From: Trichococcus sp.
GTDB lineage: Bacteria; Bacillota; Bacilli; Lactobacillales; Aerococcaceae
DNA length: 35,411 nt
Assembly (NCBI GenBank): GCA_030153215.1
Contig: JASKKA010000004.1
Location: forward strand, 1 to 35,411
Direction of reading: 5' to 3'
Shown here in pieces: positions 9,158 to 18,287 of this stretch; the first letter of the stretch is position 1, and every line of letters starts with the position of its first letter. The notes beneath the pieces were generated by a model, which worked only from the letters and a program-made list of their open reading frames with translations, was not told the origin of the DNA and ran no database searches. The translations under genes and the position numbers were made by a program.

Positions 9158-11602
9158 ATGGAAAAAAAACGTGTCTACGAGTATGCAAAAGAACACAAGG
9201 TATCAAGCAAAACGGTGTTGGATAAAGCAAAACAATTGGGGATCGATTATCATAGCCATATGTCAACCATGGAAGACGGAGACATCAAAAAATTGAATCA
9301 GTCCATCTCTTCCGCTGCTGGAAATCAGGTTGCCAAGCCAAGTGCACCGCAGTCCAATGCGACACAGAAAAAGCAACCAGCACAAAACAAAAAGGCGCCT
9401 GCAACAGAAACACATAAACCTACTGATAAGAGTGAACTGAGGAAAAACACAGACATGAAAAATAAACCATTGCATCCTTCTTCGAATCAGAAAAACGGTT
9501 CCGAAAATAAAGGACAAACAAGAACTACTGCAGAAAAGAATACAAATCGGCCGGCGCAAGCCACAAGCCAACCTGGACAAAATCGTCCAAATACTAAAAT
9601 GAATCGAGTTGACTCTGTTTCGCCAAACAAATCAAACAACAAACCAGTGCAGAAAACTGCAAACACGAATACTACCACTAATGCGCCAGCCAAATCAAAC
9701 CGTCCAGCATACGGTCAAAATTCAGGCGGATCCAATCAGCGTAATCAAGGTCGCGGCAACAATCCTTACAACAAAAACAAACGCTCTAAATTCAAAAAAG
9801 GCACGACTAAGCAAGGACCGGCAGTGCCACCGCGCAAATTCCGTGAGTTACCTGAAACATTTGTCTACACAGATGGCATGAATGTAATGGAAGTTGCCAA
9901 AAAGTTGCATCGTGAACCAGCAGAAATCATCAAAAAGTTATTCCTGATGGGTATCATGGTTACGCAAAACCAAGCACTAGGAAAAGACGCTTTGGAATTA
10001 TTGGCTGCTGATTATGGAATCGAAGCCGAAGAAAAAATCGTGCAGGATATTTCCGATCTGGACAGCTATTTCGAAGTGGAAGAAAATCCGGATGAATTGG
10101 TTGCAAGACCACCTGTTGTCACAATCATGGGACACGTCGATCACGGTAAAACGACACTTTTGGATTCACTGCGCAACACGAACGTGATCCAAACCGAAGC
10201 AGGCGGAATCACGCAGCATATCGGAGCTTATCAGGTCAAAATCGACGGTAAGCCGATCACTTTCCTTGATACGCCAGGACATGCTGCATTCACGACCATG
10301 CGCGCACGCGGAGCGGATGTCACAGACATCACGATTATTGTTGTCGCAGCTGACGATGGTGTGATGCCGCAAACAATCGAAGCCATCAACCATGCGAAAG
10401 CGGCTGATGTTCCTATCATTGTTGCCGTAAACAAAATCGACAAACCGACAGCAAATCCGGATCGCGTCATGCAGGAACTGTCCGATCAAGGATTGGTTCC
10501 TGAGGCTTGGGGCGGCGAAACAATTTTCGTCAACATCTCGGCCAAGTTCGGACAAGGGATTGATGAATTGTTGGAAATGATCCTGTTGGTTGCTGAAGTA
10601 CAGGAACTGAAAGCTAATCCGAATCGTTTAGCGATCGGTTCTGTAATTGAAGCCCGCTTGGATAAATCCAAAGGCCCGATTGCTACCGTACTGGTGCAGG
10701 CAGGCACTTTGAAAATCGGGGATCCGATCGTAGTCGGAAATACGCATGGCCGCGTTCGTGTAATGACAAACGATCAAGGCAGACGTGTAAAAACAGCTGG
10801 ACCTGCAATGCCGGTCGAAATCACAGGTTTGAATGCAGCACCACAAGCCGGGGACCATTTTGTTGTCTTTGAAGATGAGAAAACAGCGCGTCAAGCTGGT
10901 GAAGAACGTGCGAAACGTGCCCTTATGGAACAACGTTCAACGCAGAACCGCGTGACCCTGGACAACTTGTTCTCCAGCTTGAAAGACGGAGAGCTTAAGG
11001 AAGTCAATGTCATCATCAAAGCTGACGTGCAAGGTTCGGTTGAAGCACTGGCAGCGAGCTTGCAAAAAATCGAAGTTGAAGGTGTGCGCGTAAAAATCGT
11101 TCACTCAGCAGCAGGAGCAATCAACGAGAGTGACGTTACCTTGGCTGCAGCCAGCAACGCGATCATGATCGGTTTCAACGTTCGTCCGACTCCTCAAGCG
11201 AAGATCCAAGCAGAGAGCGAAAATGTGGACATCCGTCTGCACCGAATCATCTACAATGCCATTGATGAAATCGAAACAGCGATGAAAGGTATGCTGGATC
11301 CTGAATTCGAAGAGCAAGTAACTGGTCAAGCGCTTATCCGTGAGACTTACAAAGTATCTAAAGTCGGAACAATCGGCGGCGCGTTCGTAACGGATGGCTA
11401 CATCTCAAGAAACAGCAGCATCCGTATCATCCGTGACAATATCGTCATTTTTGACGGCAAACTTGCCAGCCTGAAGCGATTCAAGGATGATGCCAAAGAA
11501 GTTAAAAAAGGCTTCGAATGTGGTGTTATGATTGAAGATTACAACGATATCCGCATCGATGACGTCATCGAAGCGTACCATATGGTGGAAATCAAGAAAT
11601 AA
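9158..11602 (+). CDS. infB: Translation initiation factor IF-2
   Basis: IF-2 is the GTPase that brings initiator tRNA to the 30S subunit and promotes subunit joining. The 814 residues start with a small IF2-N domain (1-50). A linker of about 160 residues follows that is extremely rich in Asn, Gln, Lys, Pro and Thr and looks disordered. Then come a second IF2-N domain, the G domain (GHVDHGKT at 325-332, [12 protein letters not shown]), and domains II-IV ending in the initiator-tRNA-binding C2 barrel. The start ATG has AAGGTGATGAC upstream. Only the linker is unlike homologues; such linkers vary freely between species. Confidence 0.98.
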   Translation: MEKKRVYEYAKEHKVSSKTVLDKAKQLGIDYHSHMSTMEDGDIKKLNQSISSAAGNQVAKPSAPQSNATQKKQPAQNKKAPATETHKPTDKSELRKNTDMKNKPLHPSSNQKNGSENKGQTRTTAEKNTNRPAQATSQPGQNRPNTKMNRVDSVSPNKSNNKPVQKTANTNTTTNAPAKSNRPAYGQNSGGSNQRNQGRGNNPYNKNKRSKFKKGTTKQGPAVPPRKFRELPETFVYTDGMNVMEVAKKLHREPAEIIKKLFLMGIMVTQNQALGKDALELLAADYGIEAEEKIVQDISDLDSYFEVEENPDELVARPPVVTIMGHVDHGKTTLLDSLRNTNVIQTEAGGITQHIGAYQVKIDGKPITFLDTPGHAAFTTMRARGADVTDITIIVVAADDGVMPQTIEAINHAKAADVPIIVAVNKIDKPTANPDRVMQELSDQGLVPEAWGGETIFVNISAKFGQGIDELLEMILLVAEVQELKANPNRLAIGSVIEARLDKSKGPIATVLVQAGTLKIGDPIVVGNTHGRVRVMTNDQGRRVKTAGPAMPVEITGLNAAPQAGDHFVVFEDEKTARQAGEERAKRALMEQRSTQNRVTLDNLFSSLKDGELKEVNVIIKADVQGSVEALAASLQKIEVEGVRVKIVHSAAGAINESDVTLAAASNAIMIGFNVRPTPQAKIQAESENVDIRLHRIIYNAIDEIETAMKGMLDPEFEEQVTGQALIRETYKVSKVGTIGGAFVTDGYISRNSSIRIIRDNIVIFDGKLASLKRFKDDAKEVKKGFECGVMIEDYNDIRIDDVIEAYHMVEIKK

Positions 11603-11640
11603 AATGCCACAACAATCGAGCTATTGAGAGGTGAACCGAA

Positions 11641-11997
11641 ATGGCTAATTTCAGAGCCGGAAGAATAAGACAAGAAATACAACGCGAAGTGAATGACATC
11701 TTGGCTAAACGTGTAAAAGATCCGCGGGTTGCGAACGTAAATATTACCGATGTGGAAATCACAGGAGATTTGCAGCAAGCAACCATCTATTACAGTACAT
11801 TGTCGGAACTTGCCAGCGATCGCGAAAAAACGCAACAAGGTTTGGATAAGGCAACTGGCCTTGTCCGCAAAGAGCTTGGGACGCGTCTGTCACTTTACAA
11901 GACACCAGAATTGATTTTCAAAAGAGACGAATCGGTGGCTTACGGCAGCAAAATCGATGAATTGATCCGCAAGATGCACGAGGATGAAAAGAAATAA
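11641..11997 (+). CDS. rbfA: Ribosome-binding factor A
   Basis: RbfA is a KH-fold cold-adaptation factor for 16S rRNA 5' maturation in the 30S subunit. The 118 residues show the family pattern: R-x-x-R-I-x-Q-E-I-Q-R-E at the N-terminus, DPRV...[10 protein letters not shown] in the middle, and [10 protein letters not shown] near the C-terminus. AGAGGTG precedes the start. It is the last gene of the nus operon here. In most Firmicutes truB and ribF follow, but here a very strong terminator follows directly. Confidence 0.95.
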   Translation: MANFRAGRIRQEIQREVNDILAKRVKDPRVANVNITDVEITGDLQQATIYYSTLSELASDREKTQQGLDKATGLVRKELGTRLSLYKTPELIFKRDESVAYGSKIDELIRKMHEDEKK

Positions 11998-12011
11998 ATT
12001 CTAATTTGCGC

Positions 12012-12061
12012 AAAAAAAGGCAGGCACAATGATCGCTATGATCGTTGTGCCTGCCTTTTTT
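12012..12061 (+). terminator. Strong bidirectional terminator after rbfA
   Basis: The arms AAAAAAAGGCAGGCACAA and TTGTGCCTGCCTTTTTT pair perfectly, with an inner GATC-GATC pairing and a GCTAT loop. The A-run on one side and T-run on the other make it work in both directions, so it also backs up the convergent C39-like gene. Confidence 0.92.
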
Positions 12062-12164
12062 GCATCAATGATCGCAATCCAGCACTTAAAGGCGAATAAA
12101 ATTGCCTATATTGAATTTTTGCGCTCGAAATGACCCGGACTGTGTACTTACTGACTATAAGTGC

Positions 12165-12956
12165 TCAGGGATCAAATATATTGGCTTTTGTCTGCATTTC
12201 ATTCCGAGCAGGCAGCCCTGCTTCGATGTAGATGGCTTGCTTGCCCATCTATTCCCATGCAGAGATGAAGTTCTGCCGATCGATTTCCTGGTCCTTTTGT
12301 CCATAAGGACTGTTTATGAACAGACTGTCAGCATCGTAACCGACGACCACCACGCTGTGCATGATGTAGCTGATGTTGACCGGACCTGTCGGCGTTTGCC
12401 AGACCTCCAGTTCCTCATCAGGTGAAAAAGTGGTCGTCGTGACGACCCAAACAGGATAGCCCTGATCCAAGGCAGCGATAACTGAATCAAATTCCTGCCC
12501 GCTGATATCCTTCACGCGATTGGATGGGATGTATTCGGATGCCAAGACCGCGATGGGGCCATGGTAGACGCAAAAACCGTAGTCCGTCCCGGTCACATCG
12601 CCGACAAAAGCTTTGTTCGGGTTGCCGTGCAGCCCGTTTTCGTAGTAGATCGGAACGACCGGAAATTTGTCCGCAAGCTTGTCCGCAAGCTCGTTTTTCG
12701 TGACCATGATCCCGTTGTACTGCAGAATCATCGCAAGCGAAGTGACTTCGCAGCCGAGCAGCAGGGCCGGCGGATCCAACTGATTCAGGAGCGGCACATC
12801 CAACCGCACCTCATCGGCAGGTCCGGGTTGAATGATTGTGCCGGATTCGGCGGTCGCAATTTCGCCCTCTTCGGGTTCCATGCGGATGAGACTCAGAGGC
12901 AGCAGAGTGAGTAAAATGCCAGAAAACAGTGTGAAATTGAACATGCCCATTCTCAT
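12165..12956 (-). pseudogene. C39-like cysteine peptidase cut short by an in-frame amber codon
   Basis: The readable protein (12249-12956, 235 residues) has an N-terminal membrane or signal helix (about 7-25), then a papain-like C39_2 domain with candidate catalytic residues C69 (GCEVTSLAM), H200 (IMHSVVVVGYD) and N215 (INSPYG). Family members are extracellular or membrane-anchored peptidases of unknown substrate. The frame stops at TAG (12249-12251) after ISAWE. Beyond it the same frame encodes MGKQAIYIEAGLPAR and more, 27 codons to a TGA at 12165-12167. Homologues typically continue W-E-Q-M-G-x-Q-A, so a CAG Gln codon has probably become TAG. AAGGAGG (12963-12969) sets the start at ATG 12956. 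A perfect 12-base tandem repeat (12667-12690) encodes duplicated LADK. The truncated protein retains the catalytic residues and might still fold. Confidence 0.75.
12667..12690. repeat. 12-base tandem duplication inside the C39-like gene
   Basis: TTGTCCGCAAGC occurs twice in direct succession, giving a four-residue repeat in the encoded protein without changing the frame. Confidence 0.8.
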
Positions 12957-13013
12957 CATGATCCTCCTTAACCGGAATGGCTGGCTGCGCTTATGCATAT
13001 GCTTTACGCCTAC

Positions 13014-13054
13014 ATTTTAGCATATTCCGTGTTCCGGGACGATTGGAACGTCCC
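13014..13054 (-). promoter_or_regulatory. Possible extended -10 promoter and inverted repeat before the C39-like gene
   Basis: On the minus strand TGCTAAAAT gives an extended -10 (TAAAAT at 13014-13019). No good -35 is seen. In the -35 region lies an inverted repeat, GGGACG (13036-13041) and CGTCCC (13049-13054), which could be an operator. Confidence 0.35.
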
Positions 13055-13145
13055 GATGCAACAGCGTGACAATAAATCAAACAGGCTATTCGACTGGCGG
13101 ATGGGCCAGGATCTATAAAAAGTCGATTCGAATGGCTAAAAAGGA

Positions 13146-13175
13146 TTGACCTGGCTGATCTTTTTTGGCGATAAT
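13146..13175 (+). promoter_or_regulatory. Predicted promoter of the frameshifted small gene
   Basis: TTGACC (13146-13151) and GATAAT (13170-13175) are 18 bases apart, about 60 bases upstream of the ATG at 13235. Confidence 0.5.
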
Positions 13176-13234
13176 GAAAGAAGCCAGCTTGAGGATAAAT
13201 GGACAACAATAATGTTGCCTGATGGAGGAAAAAT

Positions 13235-13803
13235 ATGATTTGGAGCAAAATGAAGCCGCAGCTGGAAAATTTCCTAGCGCCTGCATTGGCGGACAGAGTG
13301 GGGTACCTATCCACCAGCTACCGTTATTCACCTGATAAAAACGGAAAGTGCTGCATAGCCGTGGACAAAAAAAAATATTCAACATGAAGGACGGGACGAC
13401 TGGGATGAAATGGTACCAGTCGGAACAGGATATCAAGAATGATCCCGCCATCGTGATTCCGCTCAGCGATGCCGAAATTGAGCTCATCAGGAAAGGAACC
13501 GGCGGAAAAGTGCCGGAAGAGCGCTTGGCAGTGATTGCCAGGGACCGCAAACTTTTGGCCTATGCCAAGGAAACGATGGCTGCCCAGATAGCCTTGAGCA
13601 AATCCGATTTCTACAAAACAGCAGAAGTTTATTTGAATCAGCCCGTCGAAGCCAGTCTCGCAAGCACGGATATCCTGCTGAATTGCTTGGCCCTGCTGGA
13701 TAAGCGCGTCGGCAAAAAACGGATCCTGGATATGGAGCAAGCCATCAAAATGAAGCACCCGATTGTTCAGTATTTCCATGGATTGAGGCGCAATCTGCTC
13801 TAG
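13235..13803 (+). pseudogene. Conserved small protein of unknown function, frameshifted at an A9 run
   Basis: A gene with its own promoter and ribosome binding site (GGAGG 13224-13228, ATG 13235) reads MIWSKMKPQLENFLAPAL... and stops at TGA 13385-13387 just after nine consecutive A (13367-13375). The rest of an apparently conserved protein continues in another frame (KIFNMKDGTTG..., through VGKKRILDMEQ, to TAG 13801-13803). Joining the frames needs ten or seven A in the run and gives a protein of about 188 residues. I recall a family of uncharacterised Firmicute proteins with this layout but cannot assign a function. It contains no membrane helix or recognised catalytic motif. The break may be a true mutation, a sequencing error, or a slippage site. 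Confidence 0.7.
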
Positions 13804-13834
13804 AGGCACCCACGGGAATACACACCTCCGGATG

Positions 13835-13881
13835 CAAAAACGGAACCGTTCAGGACAATGACCTGGGCGGTTCCGTTTTTG
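13835..13881. terminator. Bidirectional terminator between the frameshifted gene and yjeM
   Basis: The arms 13835-13854 and 13862-13881 pair over 20 bases with two wobbles around a 7-base loop, flanked by A5 and T5. The hairpin serves both converging genes. Confidence 0.9.
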
Positions 13882-13897
13882 TGTTTTATAGTGAAAT

Positions 13898-15406
13898 CTA
13901 AAGATTATCTTCAAGCACCCATTGTGCCCGTTTCTTTTCGAACCTTTGGTAGATGCTGCTGCCGAGGAGCCCGAACAGAATCGGTCCAATGAGCAGCAAC
14001 AAGGATTGGACATATTCGCCGGTATGGAACGGCTGATAGACCTGGAATGTGATGGCAATCAAGGTAGCCGTGCAGACACTCAGCGAGCATAGGTACCCTT
14101 GCCAATGGGACGGAATCAGTGAATGCTTCAGCAGTCCAGGGTTCTTGATGCGATAGAACGGATAACTTGCGGCCACAACGAAATACGGAATTGCGCGGGC
14201 TACGTTTGTCATATAGGTCAATTGATTGAATAAAGCGCCTAAAATGCTACTATTTAAAGACAACCCGATGATGCACACGGATACAACCGCTGCTTGGATC
14301 CAAAGCGCTGTTTGTGGCATTTGCTTTTGGTTGATTTTTGTCAGGAATTGTGGCCAAATCTCCTTCGGTGTTCCCTGAATCAAACTTTTTAATGGTGTAT
14401 AGGTGATGGATGACAACAACCCAATATAGGCTACAAACAACGTGAAGGCAGTATAGCGTATGAACGTTTGATACAGAAAAGTTTGAGCAACTGCTGATAA
14501 TCCGAAAGAAACGCTGATATTGTTGGCGAGACTGCCCATCAAACCATACATAAGATTACCCAGATGGAACTGATCCGTTTCCCGCAGGACGTTCAGGTTG
14601 TTCGCACCGCTCCAAAGCATGATGCCGCCGAAATAGAGGATGACGATGATCACAGCGCTGATGATCAATGCTTTCGGGAATTTTTTCCTTTGCTCGCCGG
14701 ATTTGTCGACCAAGCTGGCAATCGTGTCCAATCCGCCGAATGCAGTAATGGCAAAAATAAAGAACGGAAGCTGCGAAAGGAACGAATCACTGGTCCCTTT
14801 GAAGAAACTCGGAGCGGCCAAGCTTTGCTGCAAATTTTGCATAATCAGTTCAGGATTGCTCCCCATCAGCAACAGATTGCCGATTCCAGAAATGAGCAGC
14901 AAACCTACCATTGCATAGCTGCTTGTCTTTAAAAATGAAAAGACAGCCTGGTGTCCGCGGTTAATCACCCAAGTCATGCAAAAGACAGCCACAAGCGAGA
15001 GTACCATGATCCAGTAGGTCGTGTCGATGCCGAACCATTGCTCGGCGGAAGTCAAGTCCTGTCCGAAAAGCATGATGGTGAAAGGAATCAACAATTTCAT
15101 GAATAGACTGATGATCCACGTGAAGTAGCTGCAGTACCACAGGAAGGCGGTAATGAAAGCGACACGCGGCGAGAAAGCATCCTTCAACCAATCATAGATA
15201 CCGCCTGTGCGATTCGAATAGCTGCGCGTATATTCTGATACAATAAGGGCATAGGGGATAAAATAAAAAAATGCACTGATCAAAAACCAAGGGAATGATT
15301 TCAGGCCCATCATGAAAAAAGAGGACGACATACTTGAAAAAGAGTATACTGTCATGACGATAATCAGAACCAGATTGAAAAATGATAGACTTTTGATTTG
15401 TTTCAT
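13898..15406 (-). CDS. yjeM: APC-superfamily amino-acid permease, YjeM/GadC-like
   Basis: The 502-residue integral membrane protein has about 12 hydrophobic helices. It resembles the YjeM branch of the glutamate/GABA antiporter group: a helix-1 stretch starting near SLSFFNLVLIIVM, GGIYDWL, then ALDG-like FGGLDTIASLVDKSGEQRKKFPKAL and YTPLKSLIQGTPKEIWP. The substrate of YjeM is not well established, so amino-acid uptake or exchange is all that can be said. The start is ATG 15406, with AAGGAGT just upstream on the minus strand. It is transcribed from its own promoter, divergently from nreA, and ends at a shared terminator. Confidence 0.85.
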   Translation of the reverse strand: MKQIKSLSFFNLVLIIVMTVYSFSSMSSSFFMMGLKSFPWFLISAFFYFIPYALIVSEYTRSYSNRTGGIYDWLKDAFSPRVAFITAFLWYCSYFTWIISLFMKLLIPFTIMLFGQDLTSAEQWFGIDTTYWIMVLSLVAVFCMTWVINRGHQAVFSFLKTSSYAMVGLLLISGIGNLLLMGSNPELIMQNLQQSLAAPSFFKGTSDSFLSQLPFFIFAITAFGGLDTIASLVDKSGEQRKKFPKALIISAVIIVILYFGGIMLWSGANNLNVLRETDQFHLGNLMYGLMGSLANNISVSFGLSAVAQTFLYQTFIRYTAFTLFVAYIGLLSSITYTPLKSLIQGTPKEIWPQFLTKINQKQMPQTALWIQAAVVSVCIIGLSLNSSILGALFNQLTYMTNVARAIPYFVVAASYPFYRIKNPGLLKHSLIPSHWQGYLCSLSVCTATLIAITFQVYQPFHTGEYVQSLLLLIGPILFGLLGSSIYQRFEKKRAQWVLEDNL

Positions 15407-15449
15407 ATTAAACTCCTTAATGAATAATTTGCTTCCAACATTTGGTATC

Positions 15450-15478
15450 ATCATAGTAACTTTTGCGATAAAGGGCAA
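15450..15478 (-). promoter_or_regulatory. Promoter of yjeM
   Basis: Read on the minus strand, TTGCCC (15473-15478) and TATGAT (15450-15455) are 17 bases apart and lead into yjeM. The nreA promoter must lie in the same short divergent gap but is not clear by eye. Confidence 0.6.
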
Positions 15479-15526
15479 TAGGAAGATGTGGATTTTGAAA
15501 AATATAGGGAATTGGAGTAGTGAACA

Positions 15527-15973
15527 ATGTCACAAATAGATGTGTGGTTGGAAGAGAAAAGAACGGAATGGCAGGTGGATTTTTTAGGATTGGCTCAGGA
15601 TGTTGCCACGCCTTGCCAACAAACTGACCTACGTTGGACGAATGTAGCCGGAAACACAAGTGAACACTACAAAACCATCCGCCTGCGGATCGGTAAAGGC
15701 ATCGCTGGCGAAGTTTGGCGCACCGGTCGGGAACAACGCGCCTCGCACATACAAGATGACAGTGAGAATTTATTGAGGTATCCGATCGCAAGGCTTGAGC
15801 AGCTCGATATGACAATCGGAATTCCGATAATGAAGAACGGCATCATCCGAGCGGTCTTGTTGCTGGGATACCGCCATCCGATTGATTACCAACAGACCGA
15901 CATGACTGTTGTCTACGCATCTTTGCTAAGCATAGCGTCCCTATTGGAAAAGGAGAGACAAAAAAATGTCTGA
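15527..15973 (+). CDS. nreA: NreA, GAF-domain nitrate receptor
   Basis: NreA is a cytoplasmic GAF protein that, in Staphylococcus carnosus, binds nitrate and controls the kinase NreB. The 148 residues form a single GAF domain with the typical core: YKTIRLRIGKGIAGEVWRTGR, a strand with IGIPIMKNGIIRAVLLLGYR, and a C-terminal helix. Identity as NreA rests on the fold pattern plus the gene order nreA-nreB-nreC. GGAG at 15514-15517 precedes ATG 15527. It overlaps nreB by 8 bases, which suggests coupled translation and fits formation of an NreA-NreB complex. Confidence 0.85.
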   Translation: MSQIDVWLEEKRTEWQVDFLGLAQDVATPCQQTDLRWTNVAGNTSEHYKTIRLRIGKGIAGEVWRTGREQRASHIQDDSENLLRYPIARLEQLDMTIGIPIMKNGIIRAVLLLGYRHPIDYQQTDMTVVYASLLSIASLLEKERQKNV

Positions 15974-16958
15974 TCAAAATGAGCGTAATTTCAAAATTCT
16001 GCCCCAACCGACCTGGATCCTGGATGCCGACTACATTGTGATCGACAGGAATGCCCAGGCTGAAAAGTTCGAGATGGATTATGTCGTGTCGATGGAATAT
16101 GCGGTACAGGTAGCCAAGGGCACTTGTTGCGCCTTCCATACCGACAAAACGGCATGTAAGAATTGCCCGCTCGAGAATAAATGGGCGGCTTCGGATGGGT
16201 TTCCGATCACCTTCATGAGCCGGGACGGGATTTCCTACGAATTTTTCGGGAAACTCCTGAAAAGGGAACAAAACTGGTTGCTGGAAATCCGTTATATCGA
16301 TAAGCCCCTTGAAGCCGAAAGGAAAAGCATGCTGACCTACTTGAATGAAGCGCGCGAGAGCGAGCAGAAAAGAATTGCACGCGAACTCCATGATGGGATT
16401 GCGCAAAGCATCTACAGTCTGATGCTAGAAACCAGAGGCCTTAAGTGGACACCGGCTGAAGAGCACCAGCAGAAGCTTCAGGCGATCGACCGTCATTTTG
16501 CTGATGTGCTTTTGGAAATCAAAAGCTTGGCAACCGAATTGCGGCCGAGCATTTTGGATGATGTCGGCCTACTCCCGGCTATAAATCAGTTTGTCAATCA
16601 GACAATGGAAATGACAGGATTCATCATCCATGTTATCGTTGAAGGGGAACAGAATCCTCTTAAGAGCCGAGGGAATGTCGTCATCTATCGCAGCATCCAG
16701 GAGGCAATCTCGAATGCTTTGAAATATTCCGGGGAGAATGAAGCCACAATCTCTCTTAATTTCGGTCAAAAGGAATTGAGGGTCATGATTGCGGACGAGG
16801 GAAAAGGGTTCATCTACGATCCGTATCATCTTGGATTCGGCCTGCTGAATTTACGGGAACGCGCCCATTCTGTAGGCGGGAAAATGGAAGTCGAAACAGG
16901 TATAGGAAAAGGAACACGCATCAAAATGATCGTTCCTTATGAGGAGGGAAAAGCTTGA
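15966..16958 (+). CDS. nreB: NreB, oxygen-sensing Fe-S histidine kinase
   Basis: NreB is a soluble kinase whose N-terminal PAS-like domain holds an oxygen-labile [4Fe-4S] cluster in staphylococci; loss of the cluster in air stops autophosphorylation. Here the 330 residues show an N-terminal PAS-like domain with four cysteines, C54, C55, C64 and C67. A HisKA_3 dimerisation domain follows with phospho-acceptor H142 in RELHDGIAQ, then HATPase motifs (EAISNALKYS, ADEGKGF, GFGLLNLRERA). The first cysteine pair is adjacent (CC), while I recall staphylococcal NreB having a C-x-x-C pair, so the cluster geometry may differ. No membrane helix is present. The stop overlaps nreC as TTGA. Confidence 0.9.
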   Translation: MSDQNERNFKILPQPTWILDADYIVIDRNAQAEKFEMDYVVSMEYAVQVAKGTCCAFHTDKTACKNCPLENKWAASDGFPITFMSRDGISYEFFGKLLKREQNWLLEIRYIDKPLEAERKSMLTYLNEARESEQKRIARELHDGIAQSIYSLMLETRGLKWTPAEEHQQKLQAIDRHFADVLLEIKSLATELRPSILDDVGLLPAINQFVNQTMEMTGFIIHVIVEGEQNPLKSRGNVVIYRSIQEAISNALKYSGENEATISLNFGQKELRVMIADEGKGFIYDPYHLGFGLLNLRERAHSVGGKMEVETGIGKGTRIKMIVPYEEGKA

Positions 16959-17587
16959 AAATCATTATCGCAGACGATCATGCATTGGTACGCAACGCGC
17001 TGACCTTTATGTTGAACGCACAGCCGGACATGGAGGTCGTCGGGGATGCCGCTGACGGCAACGAAGTTTTCATGAAACTGGAAAATACGCAAGCAGATCT
17101 GGTTTTGATGGACATCAGTATGCCTCCGGGCGAGAACGGTTTACAAACGACGCGTAGGATCAAAGAAACGCATCCTGAGATCAAAGTGATCGTATTGACG
17201 ATGCATGATGAGGAAAGTTATGTGAGGGAAGCGCTGAATGCTGGAGCCGATGGTTTCATCCTCAAAAGCACAACAGACGACATCTTGCTGGACGGCATCC
17301 GACAAGTCCATGCCAACCAACGCTACTACAGTGGCTATACAAGCGATCGGCTGGATGAAATGGACACTTTCGAGGGTGACAGCCTCTATGCCAGCCTTTC
17401 GAAACGGGAAAAGGAAGTACTGCCGCTGGTCGCTTTGGGCTACAACAACCGGGATATAGCCGATAAACTGTTCATTTCGGTCAAAACAGTGGAAGTGCAT
17501 AAAGCGAACATCAGGAAAAAGCTGCAGGTCGATAGCTACGCTGATCTCTTGCGTTATAGTGTTAAAAATCATCTGGTCGATTTTTAG
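16955..17587 (+). CDS. nreC: NreC, NarL/FixJ-type response regulator
   Basis: NreC is the DNA-binding partner of NreB and activates nitrate/nitrite respiration genes in Staphylococcus. The 210 residues carry a receiver domain (D7, D8, phospho-acceptor D53 in LMDISMPPG, and the conserved K after FILK) and a LuxR-type helix-turn-helix at about 145-205 (LSKREKEVLPLVALGYNNRDIADKL). The start is a TTG at 16955 supported by GAGGAGGG 7 bases upstream and by the 4-base TTGA overlap with nreB. sirB follows after 10 bases, so the sensor and siroheme genes share a transcript. Confidence 0.92.
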   Translation: MKIIIADDHALVRNALTFMLNAQPDMEVVGDAADGNEVFMKLENTQADLVLMDISMPPGENGLQTTRRIKETHPEIKVIVLTMHDEESYVREALNAGADGFILKSTTDDILLDGIRQVHANQRYYSGYTSDRLDEMDTFEGDSLYASLSKREKEVLPLVALGYNNRDIADKLFISVKTVEVHKANIRKKLQVDSYADLLRYSVKNHLVDF

Positions 17588-17597
17588 GAGGAATAGG

Positions 17598-18287
17598 ATG
17601 AAAATTGGAATATTGTATGTGCTGCACGGCAGAAAGACAAGCATCCCGCAAAAACTTTACAATATCGTCAAAGGCTTCACGGACACATTGGCCTTGCCCC
17701 AAGCAATCGGAATGCTCGAAGGGCAGCAGCAGACTTTGGAAGACGCAGTCAAAACACTCGAAGAACAGCTGGTGGACAAAATCATTGTCCTACCGGTGCT
17801 GCTTTTTCCGGCCACGCATGCTCGGGAAGATGTACCTGAACGCATGAAAGCTTGTGCTGCTGTCCCGTTTGAAATTTGCGCCACCTTGGGTACGACGCGT
17901 TCCGTATATGACTGGCTGAAAAAACGTTTGCAGATAGCGACCGCACTCTATCCAACGCTGCCGGTCATGTTGGTTGCACACGGTACGACCCATTATTCTG
18001 AACCAGGCGAACAACTGGAAAGGATTGCTGCTGCTTTGAGAGCGGATTTGGGCCGTGAAGTATTCGCGACGAATCATCTTGGGGAACCGCACTATCAAGC
18101 GATTTCCGGTGAAAATCCCTACATTGTGCAACGACTGTTTTTTACCGACGGGTACTTAGCCAAAAGAATAGGGGGCTGGTTTGAAGAAAAACGGCCCCAG
18201 GATGTGTTGTTGGAACAGTTGCTCGATACAGAAGCCGTCCATGCTGCTCTAGAGGAACGGTTGGAGGACATGGGATGTATCCAATGA
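17598..18287 (+). CDS. sirB: Sirohydrochlorin ferrochelatase, CbiX/SirB family
   Basis: SirB inserts Fe2+ into sirohydrochlorin, the last step of siroheme synthesis. The 229 residues form two CbiX half-domains. Metal-binding histidine candidates are H10 (YVLHGRKTS) and H128 (VAHGTTHYSEPG). AGGAGG at 17586-17591 sets the start at ATG 17598; an earlier in-frame start would sit inside nreC. It overlaps sirC by 13 bases. Cobaltochelatase activity is the alternative for this family, but the context (sirC, nirBD, sumT and no cobalamin genes) favours iron. Confidence 0.9.
   Translation: MKIGILYVLHGRKTSIPQKLYNIVKGFTDTLALPQAIGMLEGQQQTLEDAVKTLEEQLVDKIIVLPVLLFPATHAREDVPERMKACAAVPFEICATLGTTRSVYDWLKKRLQIATALYPTLPVMLVAHGTTHYSEPGEQLERIAAALRADLGREVFATNHLGEPHYQAISGENPYIVQRLFFTDGYLAKRIGGWFEEKRPQDVLLEQLLDTEAVHAALEERLEDMGCIQ

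Noticed and set aside
12200-12225. GAGCAGG...CCTGCT hairpin near the end of the C39-like frame
   Set aside because: It has no T-tract on either strand and lies within the conserved tail codons; probably chance.
12102-12425. Plus-strand frame of 107 codons over the end of the C39-like gene
   Set aside because: It has no ribosome binding site or motif and overlaps antisense the conserved peptidase frame and its tail.
14564-14932. Plus-strand frames inside yjeM
   Set aside because: They are antisense to a permease with clear membrane helices and family motifs.
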